64,000 bases of DNA from Limnohabitans sp. 103DPR2 (GTDB lineage Bacteria; Pseudomonadota; Gammaproteobacteria; Burkholderiales; Burkholderiaceae_C), in NCBI RefSeq assembly GCF_001412575.1, contig NZ_CP011834.1:1364001-1428000 (forward strand), in the 5' to 3' direction. Positions 18,497 through 27,687 of this stretch are shown piece by piece. Both the position numbers and the translations under genes were made by a program. Position 1 is the first letter of the stretch; each line of letters begins with the position of its first letter. The notes under the pieces were generated by a model. The model was not told the origin of the DNA and did no database searches. It saw nothing but the letters and a program-made list of their open reading frames with translations.

Positions 18497-19510
18497 TTAT
18501 TCAGCCTTGGCACCTGACTCTTTGACCACTTTGGTCCACTTCACGATTTCACTGGCTTGGTATTTGCCCAGTTCATCGGGTGTAGACAACACAGGGTCAA
18601 GTCCCAATGTTTTCAAACGCTCAGTCACTTCTGGCAATTTAAAGACGCGAACCACCTCGGCATTCAATTTGTCGATGATGGGTTTGGGCGTATTGGCGGG
18701 TGCAAACATGGCAAACCAAGTGGTGGCTTCAAAGCCAGGCAATGACTCTGCAACCGTGGGAACGTCTGGTGCTGCAGGCGAGCGCTTGGCTGTGGTTTGC
18801 GCAATTGCGCGGATCTTGCCTTCTTTGGCCATGGGCAAGGCCGATGGCATGTTGTCAAACACCAATTGAATGCTGCCACCCAACAAATCGGGCAAGAAAA
18901 ATTGGCGGCCTTTGTAGGGCACGTGCGTCATGCTGGTACCAGTCATGGACTTGAACAATTCGCCAGACATGTGCACCGACGTGCCAATGCCAGGCGAGCC
19001 AAACGACAGCTTGTTCGGATTGGCCTTCATGTAGGCAATCAGCTCGTTCACAGTTTTAACAGGCAGGTCGTTGTTGACCACCAGCAAATTGGGGGCAGAC
19101 GCAATCAAGGAAATGGGTGAAAAGTTTTTCACCATGTCGTAGGGCATCTTTTCGTAAAGGGAGCCATTGATCGAATGCGTACCTACAGTGCCCATCACAA
19201 GGGTGTAGCCGTCGCCAGCAGATTTGGCCACGATGTCGCTACCAATGTTGCCGCCTGCGCCAGGTTTGTTGTCGATCACCACGGGCTGTCCCAGTTGCGC
19301 TTTTTCGCTGAACAGGCGCGCCAAAATGTCGGGTGCGCCACCCGTTGGGAATGTCACCACCAAGCGAATCGGCCGGTTGGGATAGGCTTGCGCAGAGGCT
19401 GAGGTGCTGCTCAATAGACCAAGGCCAAGAGGGGCTGCCAAGCTCAAAGCGTACAAAATGCGCAGGCTGAGTCGGCGCGTGCTTGGGGCTGCGGTGCCAG
19501 AAAACTTCAT
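18497..19510 (-). CDS. Bug-family tripartite tricarboxylate receptor (periplasmic)
   Basis: 337 residues. A long signal peptide ends near SASAQAYP (about residue 41). The mature part has PIRLVVTFPTGGAPDILAR, IDNKPGAGGNIG, SPGIGTSVHMSGELF and HVPYKGRQFFLPDLLGG, all standard Bug motifs. The start is supported by AGGAG upstream. It probably binds a small carboxylate; the ligand cannot be read from sequence. It precedes the other Bug gene by 80 bases on the same strand and the two may share a transcript, but they are diverged enough to have different ligands. Confidence 0.92.
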   Translation of the reverse strand: MKFSGTAAPSTRRLSLRILYALSLAAPLGLGLLSSTSASAQAYPNRPIRLVVTFPTGGAPDILARLFSEKAQLGQPVVIDNKPGAGGNIGSDIVAKSAGDGYTLVMGTVGTHSINGSLYEKMPYDMVKNFSPISLIASAPNLLVVNNDLPVKTVNELIAYMKANPNKLSFGSPGIGTSVHMSGELFKSMTGTSMTHVPYKGRQFFLPDLLGGSIQLVFDNMPSALPMAKEGKIRAIAQTTAKRSPAAPDVPTVAESLPGFEATTWFAMFAPANTPKPIIDKLNAEVVRVFKLPEVTERLKTLGLDPVLSTPDELGKYQASEIVKWTKVVKESGAKAE

Positions 19511-19637
19511 TGAGGGTCTCCTACGGGTTAAAGGGTGACCACACTGTAGGGGGGAGGTGAAAGCTGGGGGAGGGTGAAAACCCCTGTTCGCTTCTTAAAC
19601 TGGCACTTAGGTGTCACCTATGAAAGTTGGGAAGCCC

Positions 19638-20057
19638 TCATTCAAAATCGACAGAAGCGCTCCAGCGGTCGTTCCAGCCCACGCCCTTGGCTTTTTCCAG
19701 TTCTCGGCGATTGCGCTTGGTGGGGCGGCCTTTCTCGATGCTCAGTGCGGGCTCGCGGGCCAAGCGCCTTTGAATGCTGGTTTTTTCTCTGAGGGCAATG
19801 CTTTCAGGCGTTTCCTCGTACAAAGTTTGGGCCATGGGTGCGGGGCCCCGCTGGTCGCTGAGGCCGAGAACCCTGAGTGTTCGGGTGATGTCGCCTTGTC
19901 GAGTGCTGACGATGTCGCCAACTTTGACCTCGCGGGAGGCTTTGGCCGTTTGGCCATTGATTTCGACTCGGCCCTTGCCAATTTCGTCTGTGGCCAGGGA
20001 ACGCGTCTTGTAAAACCGGGCAGCCCACAGCCATTTGTCGATTCTGATTTTGTCCAT
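19638..20057 (-). CDS. hslR: Ribosome-associated heat shock protein Hsp15 (S4 domain)
   Basis: 139 residues from the ATG at 20057, giving the family start MDKIRIDKWLWAARFYKTRS. The N-terminal S4 RNA-binding domain covers about residues 1-65 (GKGRVEINGQTAKASREVKVGD), and the C-terminal region is strongly basic (KGRPTKRNRRELEKAK). Hsp15 rescues 50S subunits carrying peptidyl-tRNA. The frame is open for 47 more codons upstream but those are not family-like. It diverges from rpsO. Confidence 0.92.
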   Translation of the reverse strand: MDKIRIDKWLWAARFYKTRSLATDEIGKGRVEINGQTAKASREVKVGDIVSTRQGDITRTLRVLGLSDQRGPAPMAQTLYEETPESIALREKTSIQRRLAREPALSIEKGRPTKRNRRELEKAKGVGWNDRWSASVDFE

Positions 20058-20306
20058 AAGACGCCATTTTGGCTGAAAATCAGCATTGATACCTGTATTT
20101 AAAGCCAGTATGGCCGGAGGGGGTGGTTTAGGCAGGTGGCTATGGTTATAATTCCGAGGCTTTGCCAAGCAGACCCCTTTGGGGATTTGCAAGGCCAAGA
20201 TCGCACGCAGCAGTTGATTCCAAACCGCTTGCGCAAGTTATAAAACCTCGTTTTGTTGTTCATGTTGCCTAGCAATGTGAATGCCTAACGAAAACAAGGA
20301 AGAAAA
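20058..20306. other. Intergenic region hslR/rpsO (249 bases)
   Basis: A divergent gap that carries promoter candidates for rpsO (see 20147-20152), a short CTTGCGCAAG palindrome (20228-20237) and the rpsO leader. No gene was found in it. The divergent hslR promoter probably lies in the same gap, but no clear motif was seen. Confidence 0.6.
20147..20152 (+). promoter_or_regulatory. Putative -10 box upstream of rpsO
   Basis: A perfect TATAAT lies about 155 bases before the rpsO start, in the 249-base hslR/rpsO intergenic region. The -35 region is poor (GGTTTA at 16 bases). A second candidate is TTGATT (20214-20219) with TTATAA (20238-20243) 18 bases later. Which one is used cannot be decided from sequence. 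Confidence 0.35.
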
Positions 20307-20573
20307 ATGATTGCATCCTCCATCAAGGCAGAGGTCGTTAAGGCCAATGCCCGCGCTGCCAATGACACTGGTAGCCCAGAAGTCCAAGTGGCTTTGCTAA
20401 CAGCTCGTATCAACGAGTTGACACCTCACTTCAAAACACACGCCAAAGACCACCACGGTCGCCGCGGTTTGTTGCGCATGGTGAGCCGTCGTCGTAAATT
20501 GTTGGACTACTTGAAGTCCAAAGACGCTGACCGCTATGTTGCTCTGATCGCCAAACTTGGCCTGCGCAAATAA
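20307..20573 (+). CDS. rpsO: 30S ribosomal protein S15
   Basis: 88 residues, the exact S15 length. It has the helical [40 protein letters not shown] core that binds 16S rRNA. AAGGA precedes the ATG. It is the gene before pnp, as in most proteobacteria, with a terminator-like stem-loop between them. In E. coli S15 represses its own mRNA; the leader here is long enough for this, but no specific pseudoknot was assigned. Confidence 0.98.
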   Translation: MIASSIKAEVVKANARAANDTGSPEVQVALLTARINELTPHFKTHAKDHHGRRGLLRMVSRRRKLLDYLKSKDADRYVALIAKLGLRK

Positions 20574-20591
20574 GCGTATCGAAAGATGACA

Positions 20592-20626
20592 AGCGCCTGA
20601 GTTAGCCCGCTAGCTCAGGCGCTTTC
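20592..20626 (+). terminator. Stem-loop terminator after rpsO
   Basis: A ten-base perfect stem AGCGCCTGAG/CTCAGGCGCT with a 12-base loop, followed by TTTCTACTTTAATTTT. The T-run is imperfect, so partial read-through into pnp is likely, as is known for rpsO-pnp in E. coli. Confidence 0.75.
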
Positions 20627-20674
20627 TACTTTAATTTTCTAAAAAGACGTTTTCAGACCGAACCCGCGCTGTGT

Positions 20675-20720
20675 CATTCCATCAATCATCTGTGTTTCAA
20701 AGCAGATCATTCATGGAATG
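20675..20720 (+). promoter_or_regulatory. Leader stem-loop upstream of pnp (possible RNase III/PNPase autoregulation site)
   Basis: Two 18-base arms, 20675-20692 and 20703-20720, pair with only two mismatches and enclose a ten-base loop. The structure lies 76 bases before the pnp ATG and outside the rpsO terminator. In E. coli a double-stranded pnp leader is cut by RNase III and then degraded by PNPase, which limits PNPase synthesis. The same role is inferred here from position and shape only. Confidence 0.6.
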
Positions 20721-20796
20721 GCATCGAGTTCAGACTGCAAATATCTAGGCTTTTCAGTGCAGCCGTTTGCACTGTGATTTTCTGGAGATACTCAAC

Positions 20797-22914
20797 ATGT
20801 CCATTTTTAACAAAGTGACAAAAACCTTCCAATGGGGCCAACACAAGGTCATCATGGAAACCGGCGAAATTGCTCGCCAAGCTTCCGGCGCTGTGCTGGT
20901 CAACATTGAAGACACCGTGGTTTTGGCCACAGTGGTGGCTTCCAAAAATTCCAAAGCCGGTCAAGACTTTTTTCCCTTGACAGTGGACTATATTGAGAAA
21001 GCCTACGCAGCTGGCAAGATTCCTGGCAGCTTCTTCAAGCGTGAAGCCAAGCCCAGCGAGTTGGAGACCCTCACCAGCCGCCTGATCGACCGTCCTATTC
21101 GCCCTCTGTTTCCAGAAGGTTTCTACAACGACGTGCACGTTGTGGTGCACACCGTTTCTTTGAACCCTGAAGTCGATGCCGACATTGCAGCTTTGATCGC
21201 TGTGAGCGCCGCATTGTCTATTTCTGGCGTACCTTTCAATGGCCCTATTGGCGCTGCGCGCGTGGGTTACATCAACGGCGAATACGTGTTGAACCCCGGT
21301 CAAACACAACGCAAAGACAGCCAGATGGATTTGGTCGTTGCCGGTACTGAAGCTGCCGTGTTGATGGTGGAATCTGAGGCGCAACAGTTGTCTGAAGAGA
21401 TCATGTTGGGTGCTGTGGTGTTTGGCCACGAGCAAGGCAACATTGCCATCAATGCCATTCACGAATTGGTGCGCGATGCTGGTAAACCCGCTTGGGATTG
21501 GACTGCGCCCGCCAAGGACGAAGGCCTCATTGCCAAGGTGAAAGCACACGCCGAAGAAAAACTGCGCGCTGCTTACCAAATTCGCAACAAACAAAGCCGC
21601 ACACAAGCTTGCCGCGAAACCTACGCCGCCACCATGGAAGGCCTCAAGGCTGAAGGCGTTGAGTTCGACAGCGTCAAAGTTGAAGGCATGTTGTTTGACA
21701 TCGAAGCCAACATCGTTCGCAGCCAAATCTTGGCAGGCGAGCCCCGCATCGACGGCCGCGACACACGCACCGTTCGTCCTATCGAAATTCGCAACTCCGT
21801 GTTGCCACGCACACACGGCTCTACACTTTTCACACGTGGCGAAACACAAGCATTGGTGATCGCCACTTTGGGCACAGAGCGCGATGCACAACGCATTGAC
21901 GCATTGGCCGGTGAGTACGAAGACCGCTTCATGTTGCACTACAACATGCCTCCCTTTGCCACCGGCGAAGTGGGCCGCATGGGTTCTACAAAGCGTCGTG
22001 AAATTGGTCACGGCCGTTTGGCCAAGCGTGCCTTGGCTGCTGTTTTGCCTACCAAAGAAGAGTTCCCCTACACCATGCGTGTGGTCTCTGAAATTACAGA
22101 GTCCAATGGTTCTTCTTCCATGGCTTCTGTGTGCGGCGGCTGCTTGTCCTTGATGGACGCTGGCGTGCCCATGAAAGCGCACGTGGCCGGTATTGCCATG
22201 GGCCTGATCAAAGACGCCAACCGCTTTGCTGTGTTGACCGACATCTTGGGCGACGAAGATCATTTGGGTGACATGGACTTTAAAGTGGCCGGTACCACCA
22301 ACGGCGTGACGGCTTTGCAGATGGACATCAAAATCCAAGGCATTACCAAAGAGATCATGCAAGTGGCCTTGGCACAAGCCAAAGAAGCGCGCATGCACAT
22401 CTTGGGCAAGATGCAAGAAGCCATGAGCGAAGCCAAAACCGAAGTGTCCAACTTCGCACCCAAGCTCTTCACCATGAAGATCAATCCCGAGAAAATTCGC
22501 GATGTGATCGGCAAGGGCGGCGCCACCATTCGTGCGCTGACTGAAGAAACTGGCACACAGATCAACATCAATGAAGACGGCACGATCACCATCGCTGCTG
22601 CCGATGGTGCCAAGGCTGATGAAGCCAAACGCCGCATTGAGCAGATCACTGCTGAAGTTGAAATCGGCAAAGTCTACGAAGGCCCCGTCACTAAGTTGTT
22701 GGACTTCGGTGCGTTGATCAATTTGTTGCCTGGCAAAGATGGCTTGTTGCACATCAGCCAAATCGCCCATGAGCGCGTTGAAAAAGTGTCTGACTATTTG
22801 CAAGAAGGTCAGATCGTCAAAGTCAAAGTGCTCGAGACCGACGAAAAAGGCCGCGTGAAATTGTCCATGAAAGCCTTGATCGATCGTCCTGCTGCGCCCG
22901 CGCAATCAGAGTGA
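20797..22914 (+). CDS. pnp: Polyribonucleotide nucleotidyltransferase (PNPase)
   Basis: 705 residues from the ATG at 20797, which has GGAGA upstream. Domain order: RNase PH domain 1, helical linker, RNase PH domain 2 (with [16 protein letters not shown] and [19 protein letters not shown]), KH domain ([17 protein letters not shown] at about 560) and S1 domain ([27 protein letters not shown]). It degrades RNA 3' to 5' with phosphate. No catalytic motif is missing. The frame is open ten codons further upstream but without support. Confidence 0.98.
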   Translation: MSIFNKVTKTFQWGQHKVIMETGEIARQASGAVLVNIEDTVVLATVVASKNSKAGQDFFPLTVDYIEKAYAAGKIPGSFFKREAKPSELETLTSRLIDRPIRPLFPEGFYNDVHVVVHTVSLNPEVDADIAALIAVSAALSISGVPFNGPIGAARVGYINGEYVLNPGQTQRKDSQMDLVVAGTEAAVLMVESEAQQLSEEIMLGAVVFGHEQGNIAINAIHELVRDAGKPAWDWTAPAKDEGLIAKVKAHAEEKLRAAYQIRNKQSRTQACRETYAATMEGLKAEGVEFDSVKVEGMLFDIEANIVRSQILAGEPRIDGRDTRTVRPIEIRNSVLPRTHGSTLFTRGETQALVIATLGTERDAQRIDALAGEYEDRFMLHYNMPPFATGEVGRMGSTKRREIGHGRLAKRALAAVLPTKEEFPYTMRVVSEITESNGSSSMASVCGGCLSLMDAGVPMKAHVAGIAMGLIKDANRFAVLTDILGDEDHLGDMDFKVAGTTNGVTALQMDIKIQGITKEIMQVALAQAKEARMHILGKMQEAMSEAKTEVSNFAPKLFTMKINPEKIRDVIGKGGATIRALTEETGTQININEDGTITIAAADGAKADEAKRRIEQITAEVEIGKVYEGPVTKLLDFGALINLLPGKDGLLHISQIAHERVEKVSDYLQEGQIVKVKVLETDEKGRVKLSMKALIDRPAAPAQSE

Positions 22915-22944
22915 TCAAACACCAAGGTAGAAGAGGGTAAGACC

Positions 22945-23700
22945 ATGAAGAAAAAGCTCATTGCAGGCAACTGGAAGATGAATGGCAGTTTGGCTGCCAA
23001 CGCCTCTTTGTTGCAGGCAGTGCTTGACGGCAGCAAAGGCATGTCTTGCCAAGCTGCTGTGTGTGTGCCTGCTGCTTATTTGGCGCAGGTGCAAACCATT
23101 CTTTCGGGTCAAACGCTCGTCGCCTTGGGCGCGCAAGATGTGTCAGCGCAAGAGGTGGGTGCCTTTACCGGCGAAATCTCTGCTGGCATGTTGAATGATT
23201 TTTCGGTGCGCTATGCCATCGTGGGTCATTCAGAGCGCCGTCAATACCACGCAGAGTCGGATGCCACGGTGGCCCTCAAAGCGCAGCGCGCTTTGTCGGC
23301 TGGCATCACGCCCATTGTGTGCGTGGGAGAAACTTTGGCGGACCGCGAAGCTGGTAAAACCGAAGAGGTGGTGAAGCGCCAATTGGCTGCCGTCATTCAC
23401 ACCAACGGTCATTGCATCAGTGAAATCGTGGTGGCCTATGAGCCCGTGTGGGCCATCGGAACGGGCCGTACGGCATCGCCTGAACAAGCGCAAGAGGTTC
23501 ACGCAGTTTTGCGTGCGCAGCTGAAGGCGGCGACGCCGCATTCAGACCGTATTTCTATTTTGTATGGCGGCAGCATGAATGCCGCCAATGCCGCACAGTT
23601 GCTGGCACAACCCGACATTGACGGTGGCTTGATTGGCGGTGCCGCCCTCAAGGCGCCCGACTTTTTGGCCATCATGGCCGCAGGTTCAGTGAGTGCCTAA
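22945..23700 (+). CDS. tpiA: Triosephosphate isomerase
   Basis: 251 residues with the complete TIM active site: Lys11 in AGNWKMNG, His95 in GHSERR, and Glu166 in [11 protein letters not shown]. The phosphate-binding [10 protein letters not shown] and [11 protein letters not shown] motifs follow. It interconverts DHAP and glyceraldehyde 3-phosphate in the cytoplasm. It lies 30 bases after pnp and before secG, an arrangement found in many proteobacteria. Confidence 0.98.
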   Translation: MKKKLIAGNWKMNGSLAANASLLQAVLDGSKGMSCQAAVCVPAAYLAQVQTILSGQTLVALGAQDVSAQEVGAFTGEISAGMLNDFSVRYAIVGHSERRQYHAESDATVALKAQRALSAGITPIVCVGETLADREAGKTEEVVKRQLAAVIHTNGHCISEIVVAYEPVWAIGTGRTASPEQAQEVHAVLRAQLKAATPHSDRISILYGGSMNAANAAQLLAQPDIDGGLIGGAALKAPDFLAIMAAGSVSA

Positions 23701-23746
23701 GCCCTCTTGAACGTACGACAGTAGACATTTAGATTTGGAGCAAAGC

Positions 23747-24124
23747 ATGAATGCAATGATCACCGTAATTTTGGCTGTACAGATGTTGTCGGCCTTGGCC
23801 ATGATTGGTTTGATTTTGGTGCAACATGGCAAAGGTGCCGACATGGGCGCCGCATTTGGCAGCGGTAGCTCTGGCAGCTTGTTTGGTGCATCGGGTGGTG
23901 CCAATTTCTTGTCGCGCACCACGGCTGTTTTGGCTGCTGTGTTTTTCACAAGCACACTGATGCTGGCCTACTTTGGTAACCTTCGCCCCGCAGCGTCTGG
24001 CAGCGTGTTGGAAGGCACCGCAGTCGTGGCACCCGCAGCACCTGTGGACAACAGCACAGCGTCACAAATTCCAGGTAACGCACCTGTAACTTCCAGTGCG
24101 CCTGCGCCTGCAAGTTCGAAGTAA
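23747..24124 (+). CDS. secG: Preprotein translocase subunit SecG
   Basis: 125 residues from the ATG at 23747 (GGAG upstream). Two transmembrane segments (about residues 3-22 and 50-75) flank the conserved cytoplasmic loop VQHGKGADMGAAFGSGSSGSLFG. SecG joins SecY and SecE in the inner-membrane channel. The last 48 or so residues form an Ala/Pro/Ser-rich low-complexity tail, common in betaproteobacterial SecG. It follows tpiA and precedes a tRNA-Leu gene. Confidence 0.95.
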   Translation: MNAMITVILAVQMLSALAMIGLILVQHGKGADMGAAFGSGSSGSLFGASGGANFLSRTTAVLAAVFFTSTLMLAYFGNLRPAASGSVLEGTAVVAPAAPVDNSTASQIPGNAPVTSSAPAPASSK

Positions 24125-24182
24125 GAAATCTCTTGGTTTTTGCGCACTTGTGGTCTTCTTGATGCGCGTCATAAATTTCGGC

Positions 24183-24219
24183 GTTTACCCCGAAAGATGA
24201 ACCCTGTTTAGGGGTAAAC
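24183..24219. promoter_or_regulatory. Perfect 9-bp dyad between secG and tRNA-Leu
   Basis: GTTTACCCC at 24183-24191 and GGGGTAAAC at 24211-24219 form a perfect inverted repeat around 19 bases. No T-run follows, so it does not look like a typical intrinsic terminator. It may be a processing signal or a binding site. Function is unknown. Confidence 0.45.
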
Positions 24220-24284
24220 TACGAGTTGTTCTGAGAGCTAAAACCTACTTGTAGGTGCCTCACGCCATCAGAGCAAAAATAACC

Positions 24285-24369
24285 GCCGTCGTGGTGAAAT
24301 TGGTAGACACGCTATCTTGAGGGGGTAGTGGCGAAAGCTGTGCGAGTTCGAGTCTCGCCGACGGCACCA
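24285..24369 (+). tRNA. tRNA-Leu (anticodon GAG)
   Basis: A full cloverleaf with the acceptor stem GCCGTCG/CGACGGC, a D-arm containing GGTAGACACGC, an anticodon stem CTATC/GGTAG with loop TTGAGGG (anticodon GAG), a long class-II variable arm, a GTTCGAGTC T-loop, discriminator A, and encoded CCA. It reads CUC and CUU. The position between secG and nuoA is conserved in Burkholderiales. Confidence 0.97.
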
Positions 24370-24424
24370 ACACAGAGAGTCGCTGGGTGTGATCACCCAG
24401 CGTTTCACAAGTGAGTAGAAGTCC

Positions 24425-24787
24425 ATGACCAACCTTGACCAGTACCTCCCCATCTTGTTGTTCATCTTGGTGGGAGTCGCCGTCGGCGTACTGCCTCAGG
24501 TCTTAGGGTACATCTTAGGCCCCAACCGTCCAGACGCTGCCAAAAACTCCCCCTACGAATGCGGCTTTGAAGCCTTCGAAGACGCCCGCATGAAATTTGA
24601 CGTTCGCTACTACTTGGTGGCGATCTTGTTCATTTTGTTTGACCTTGAAATTGCTTTCTTATTTCCTTGGGCCGTGGCCTTAAAGGAAGTGGGTGTGGCT
24701 GGCTTTGTCGCTGTTGTAATTTTTCTCGCCATTCTGGTTGTGGGCTTTGTCTACGAGTGGAAAAAAGGCGCCCTGGATTGGGAATGA
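24425..24787 (+). CDS. nuoA: NADH-quinone oxidoreductase subunit A
   Basis: 120 residues with three transmembrane helices and the conserved NuoA loop [33 protein letters not shown] split around the first and second helices. It is part of the membrane arm of complex I next to the quinone site. It opens a complete 14-gene nuo operon in standard order A to N. Confidence 0.98.
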   Translation: MTNLDQYLPILLFILVGVAVGVLPQVLGYILGPNRPDAAKNSPYECGFEAFEDARMKFDVRYYLVAILFILFDLEIAFLFPWAVALKEVGVAGFVAVVIFLAILVVGFVYEWKKGALDWE

Positions 24788-24824
24788 TCCCGTTTGACTT
24801 TGTGCTTCAACAAGGATGTGAACA

Positions 24825-25304
24825 ATGATTGAAGGCGTGATGAAAGAAGGCTTCATCACCACGAGCTATGACTCTGTGGTGAACTGGGCCAAGACGGGTT
24901 CTTTGTGGCCCATGACTTTTGGCTTGGCATGTTGCGCGGTTGAAATGATGCACGCTGCCACGGCACGCTACGACTTGGCGCGCTTTGGTGCTGAAGTGTT
25001 CCGTGCCAGTCCTCGTCAAAGTGATTTGATGATCGTGGCCGGCACGCTCACCAACAAAATGGCACCTGCTTTGCGCAAGGTTTACGATCAAATGTCCGAG
25101 CCCCGTTGGGTCATCTCCATGGGCTCTTGCGCCAATGGCGGTGGCTACTACCACTACAGCTATTCAGTGGTTCGCGGATGCGATCGCATTGTGCCTGTGG
25201 ATGTGTATGTGCCAGGTTGCCCACCCACTGCAGAAGCCCTGATCTACGGCATCATCCAGTTGCAGCAAAAGATTCGCCGCACGCAAACCATTGCGCGGGT
25301 TTGA
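24825..25304 (+). CDS. nuoB: NADH-quinone oxidoreductase subunit B
   Basis: 159 residues. The N2 iron-sulfur cluster ligands are visible: the tandem Cys in [13 protein letters not shown], Cys in [12 protein letters not shown] and Cys in [14 protein letters not shown]. It forms part of the quinone-reducing module with NuoD. AAGGATG lies ahead of the ATG. Confidence 0.98.
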   Translation: MIEGVMKEGFITTSYDSVVNWAKTGSLWPMTFGLACCAVEMMHAATARYDLARFGAEVFRASPRQSDLMIVAGTLTNKMAPALRKVYDQMSEPRWVISMGSCANGGGYYHYSYSVVRGCDRIVPVDVYVPGCPPTAEALIYGIIQLQQKIRRTQTIARV

Positions 25305-25314
25305 AAGAAGCACC

Positions 25315-25920
25315 ATGACTTTTTCAATTCATCCCGAACAACTTCAACAAAATTTGACGCAAGTCTTGGGCGAGCAAGTCGAGCATGTCGATTTGGCTTT
25401 GGGCGAGGTCACAGTGCATGTGAGCGCCGCCAATTACCTTGCGGTCATGCAAACATTGCGCGATGCGCCGTTGTGCCAATTTGAACAACTCATGGACCTG
25501 TGCGGCATGGACTATTCCACCTACCGCGAAGTAGGGGATGAGGGTCCTCGTTTTGGTGTGGTAGTGCACTTGTTGTCCGTCTCTCTGAACCAGCGTGTGC
25601 GTGTCATGGTGCGTTGCCCAGAAGATGACTTGCCCTTGGTTGATTCGGTCATGCACCTGTGGAACGCTGCCAACTGGTACGAACGTGAAGCCTTCGACTT
25701 GTACGGCATTGTGTTCGATGGCCACATCGATTTGCGCCGCATTCTCACAGACTACGGCTTCATCGGTCATCCTTTCCGCAAAGACTTTCCTGTCTCAGGT
25801 CATGTCGAAATGCGTTACGACGCAGAGCGTGCACGTGTGGTGTACGAGCCCGTTTCGATCGAGCCTCGCGAAATCACACCGCGCATCATTCGCGAAGAGA
25901 AATACGGAGGTCTGCACTGA
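25315..25920 (+). CDS. nuoC: NADH-quinone oxidoreductase subunit C
   Basis: 201 residues from the ATG at 25315; eight upstream in-frame codons overlap nuoB and are not needed. The 30-kDa subunit signature [17 protein letters not shown]...[19 protein letters not shown] is complete. In this organism NuoC and NuoD are separate proteins, unlike the NuoCD fusion of enterobacteria. It is a peripheral-arm subunit. Confidence 0.97.
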   Translation: MTFSIHPEQLQQNLTQVLGEQVEHVDLALGEVTVHVSAANYLAVMQTLRDAPLCQFEQLMDLCGMDYSTYREVGDEGPRFGVVVHLLSVSLNQRVRVMVRCPEDDLPLVDSVMHLWNAANWYEREAFDLYGIVFDGHIDLRRILTDYGFIGHPFRKDFPVSGHVEMRYDAERARVVYEPVSIEPREITPRIIREEKYGGLH

Positions 25921-25945
25921 GCGCTTGGCGCTCGTGTGAATCAAC

Positions 25946-27199
25946 ATGGCAGAAATTAAAAACTACACCTTGAACTTTGGCCCGCAGCACCCTGCGGCAC
26001 ACGGCGTTTTGCGTTTGGTGCTTGAGATGGATGGTGAGGTCGTACAGCGTGCTGATCCGCACATTGGCTTGTTGCACCGTGCTACTGAAAAGTTGGCCGA
26101 AACCAAAACCTACATTCAGTCCTTGCCCTACATGGACCGCTTGGACTACGTGTCCATGATGTCCAACGAGCATGCGTATTGCTTGGCCATTGAAAAATTA
26201 TTGGGCATTGAAGTGCCCGAGCGTGCGCAGTACATCCGTGTGATGTTCTCCGAAATTACGCGCTTGCTCAACCACCTCATGTGGTTGGGCTCGCACGCCA
26301 ACGATTGCGGCAGCTCTACAGTGCTGATCTATGCTTTCCGTGAACGTGAAGACTTGTTCGACATGTACGAGGCGGTCTCTGGTGCGCGCATGCACGCGGC
26401 GTACTTCCGTCCAGGTGGCGTGTACCGCGACTTGCCAGACACCATAGCGCAATACCAAGTCAACAAAATTCGCAATGCCAAAGCCATTGCCGAATTGAAT
26501 GTGAATCGCCAAGGTTCATTGCTCGACTTCATTGAAGATTTCACCAACCGTTTCCCTAAGTGCATTGACGAGTATGAAACTTTGCTCACCGACAACCGCA
26601 TTTGGAAGCAGCGTACCGTTGGCATAGGTGTTGTGTCCCCAGAGCGCGCTCTGAACTTGGGCATGACAGGTCCGATGTTGCGTGGCTCGGGCATTGCTTG
26701 GGATTTGCGTAAAACGCAGCCCTACGATGCCTATGACAAAGTTGAGTTTGACGTGCCTGTGGGCAAAACAGGCGACAGCTACGACCGTTACTTGGTTCGC
26801 ATGCAAGAAATGCGCGAATCCAACAGCATCATTCAGCAATGTATCAAGTGGTTGCGCGTCAACCCAGGCCCAGTCATTACCGACAACCACAAGGTGGCAC
26901 CGCCATCACGTGAGTCCATGAAGACCAACATGGAAGGTTTGATTCACCACTTCAAACTTTTTACAGAAGGTTTCCACGTGCCCGAAGGCCAAGCCTATGC
27001 GGCCGTTGAGCACCCTAAAGGTGAGTTTGGTATCTACCTCGTCAGCGACGGTGCCAACAAACCTTACCGCTTGAAAATCCGTGCCCCGGGCTATGCCCAC
27101 CTGGCGACCCTTGATGAAATGGCCCGTGGCCACATGTTGGCCGACGCAGTGGCCATTATTGGAACCATGGACATTGTGTTTGGAGAGATTGACCGATGA
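25946..27199 (+). CDS. nuoD: NADH-quinone oxidoreductase subunit D
   Basis: 417 residues. It begins with the family motif [19 protein letters not shown], includes [10 protein letters not shown], and ends in the [30 protein letters not shown] stretch. It lines the quinone-binding pocket with NuoB. The stop overlaps the nuoE start by four bases (ATGA). Confidence 0.98.
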   Translation: MAEIKNYTLNFGPQHPAAHGVLRLVLEMDGEVVQRADPHIGLLHRATEKLAETKTYIQSLPYMDRLDYVSMMSNEHAYCLAIEKLLGIEVPERAQYIRVMFSEITRLLNHLMWLGSHANDCGSSTVLIYAFREREDLFDMYEAVSGARMHAAYFRPGGVYRDLPDTIAQYQVNKIRNAKAIAELNVNRQGSLLDFIEDFTNRFPKCIDEYETLLTDNRIWKQRTVGIGVVSPERALNLGMTGPMLRGSGIAWDLRKTQPYDAYDKVEFDVPVGKTGDSYDRYLVRMQEMRESNSIIQQCIKWLRVNPGPVITDNHKVAPPSRESMKTNMEGLIHHFKLFTEGFHVPEGQAYAAVEHPKGEFGIYLVSDGANKPYRLKIRAPGYAHLATLDEMARGHMLADAVAIIGTMDIVFGEIDR

Positions 27200-27687
27200 T
27201 CTCTGATGCGACCAAAGCCCGCTTCGCACGCGAAGTGGCCAAATTCCCTGCCGATCAAAAGCAATCTGCCGTCATGGCCTGCTTGTCCATCGTGCAACAA
27301 GAGCTCGGTTGGGTTAGCCCTGAGAGCGAAAAAGTGGTGGCCGACTATCTGGGCATGGCGCCCATGGCTGTGCACGAAGTCACCACTTTTTACAACATGT
27401 ACAACCAGCAAAAATTGGGCAAGTTCAAACTGAACGTTTGCACCAATTTGCCTTGCCAGTTGCGTGGCGGCCAACAAGCCTTGGTCCATTTACAAAAACG
27501 TTTGGGCATTCAGTCGGGTGAAACAACGCCGGATGGCCTCATCACGTTGCAGCCCAGCGAGTGCCAGGGCGCTTGCGCTGATGCGCCTGTGTTGCTTGTC
27601 AACGATCGCACCATGTGCAGTTTCATGAGCAACGAAAAGCTCGATGAGTTGGTCGATACCTTGCAAAAATCTGGAGGCGCAGCATGA
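27196..27687 (+). CDS. nuoE: NADH-quinone oxidoreductase subunit E
   Basis: 163 residues of the thioredoxin-like 24-kDa subunit. The four 2Fe-2S (N1a) ligands occur as Cys pairs in [12 protein letters not shown] and [11 protein letters not shown]. The related [11 protein letters not shown] motif precedes them. It pairs with NuoF in the NADH-oxidising module. ATGA overlaps bind it to nuoD and nuoF. Confidence 0.97.
   Translation: MISDATKARFAREVAKFPADQKQSAVMACLSIVQQELGWVSPESEKVVADYLGMAPMAVHEVTTFYNMYNQQKLGKFKLNVCTNLPCQLRGGQQALVHLQKRLGIQSGETTPDGLITLQPSECQGACADAPVLLVNDRTMCSFMSNEKLDELVDTLQKSGGAA

Noticed and set aside
20707..22905. A 732-codon open frame on the minus strand opposite pnp
   Set aside because: It is fully antisense to a perfect pnp gene, has no recognised domain, and its residue mix (many His, Phe, Asn) is that of a mirrored codon-biased gene.
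24125..24284. Possible riboswitch or leader ahead of tRNA-Leu
   Set aside because: Only simple dyads are seen; no known aptamer pattern could be matched.
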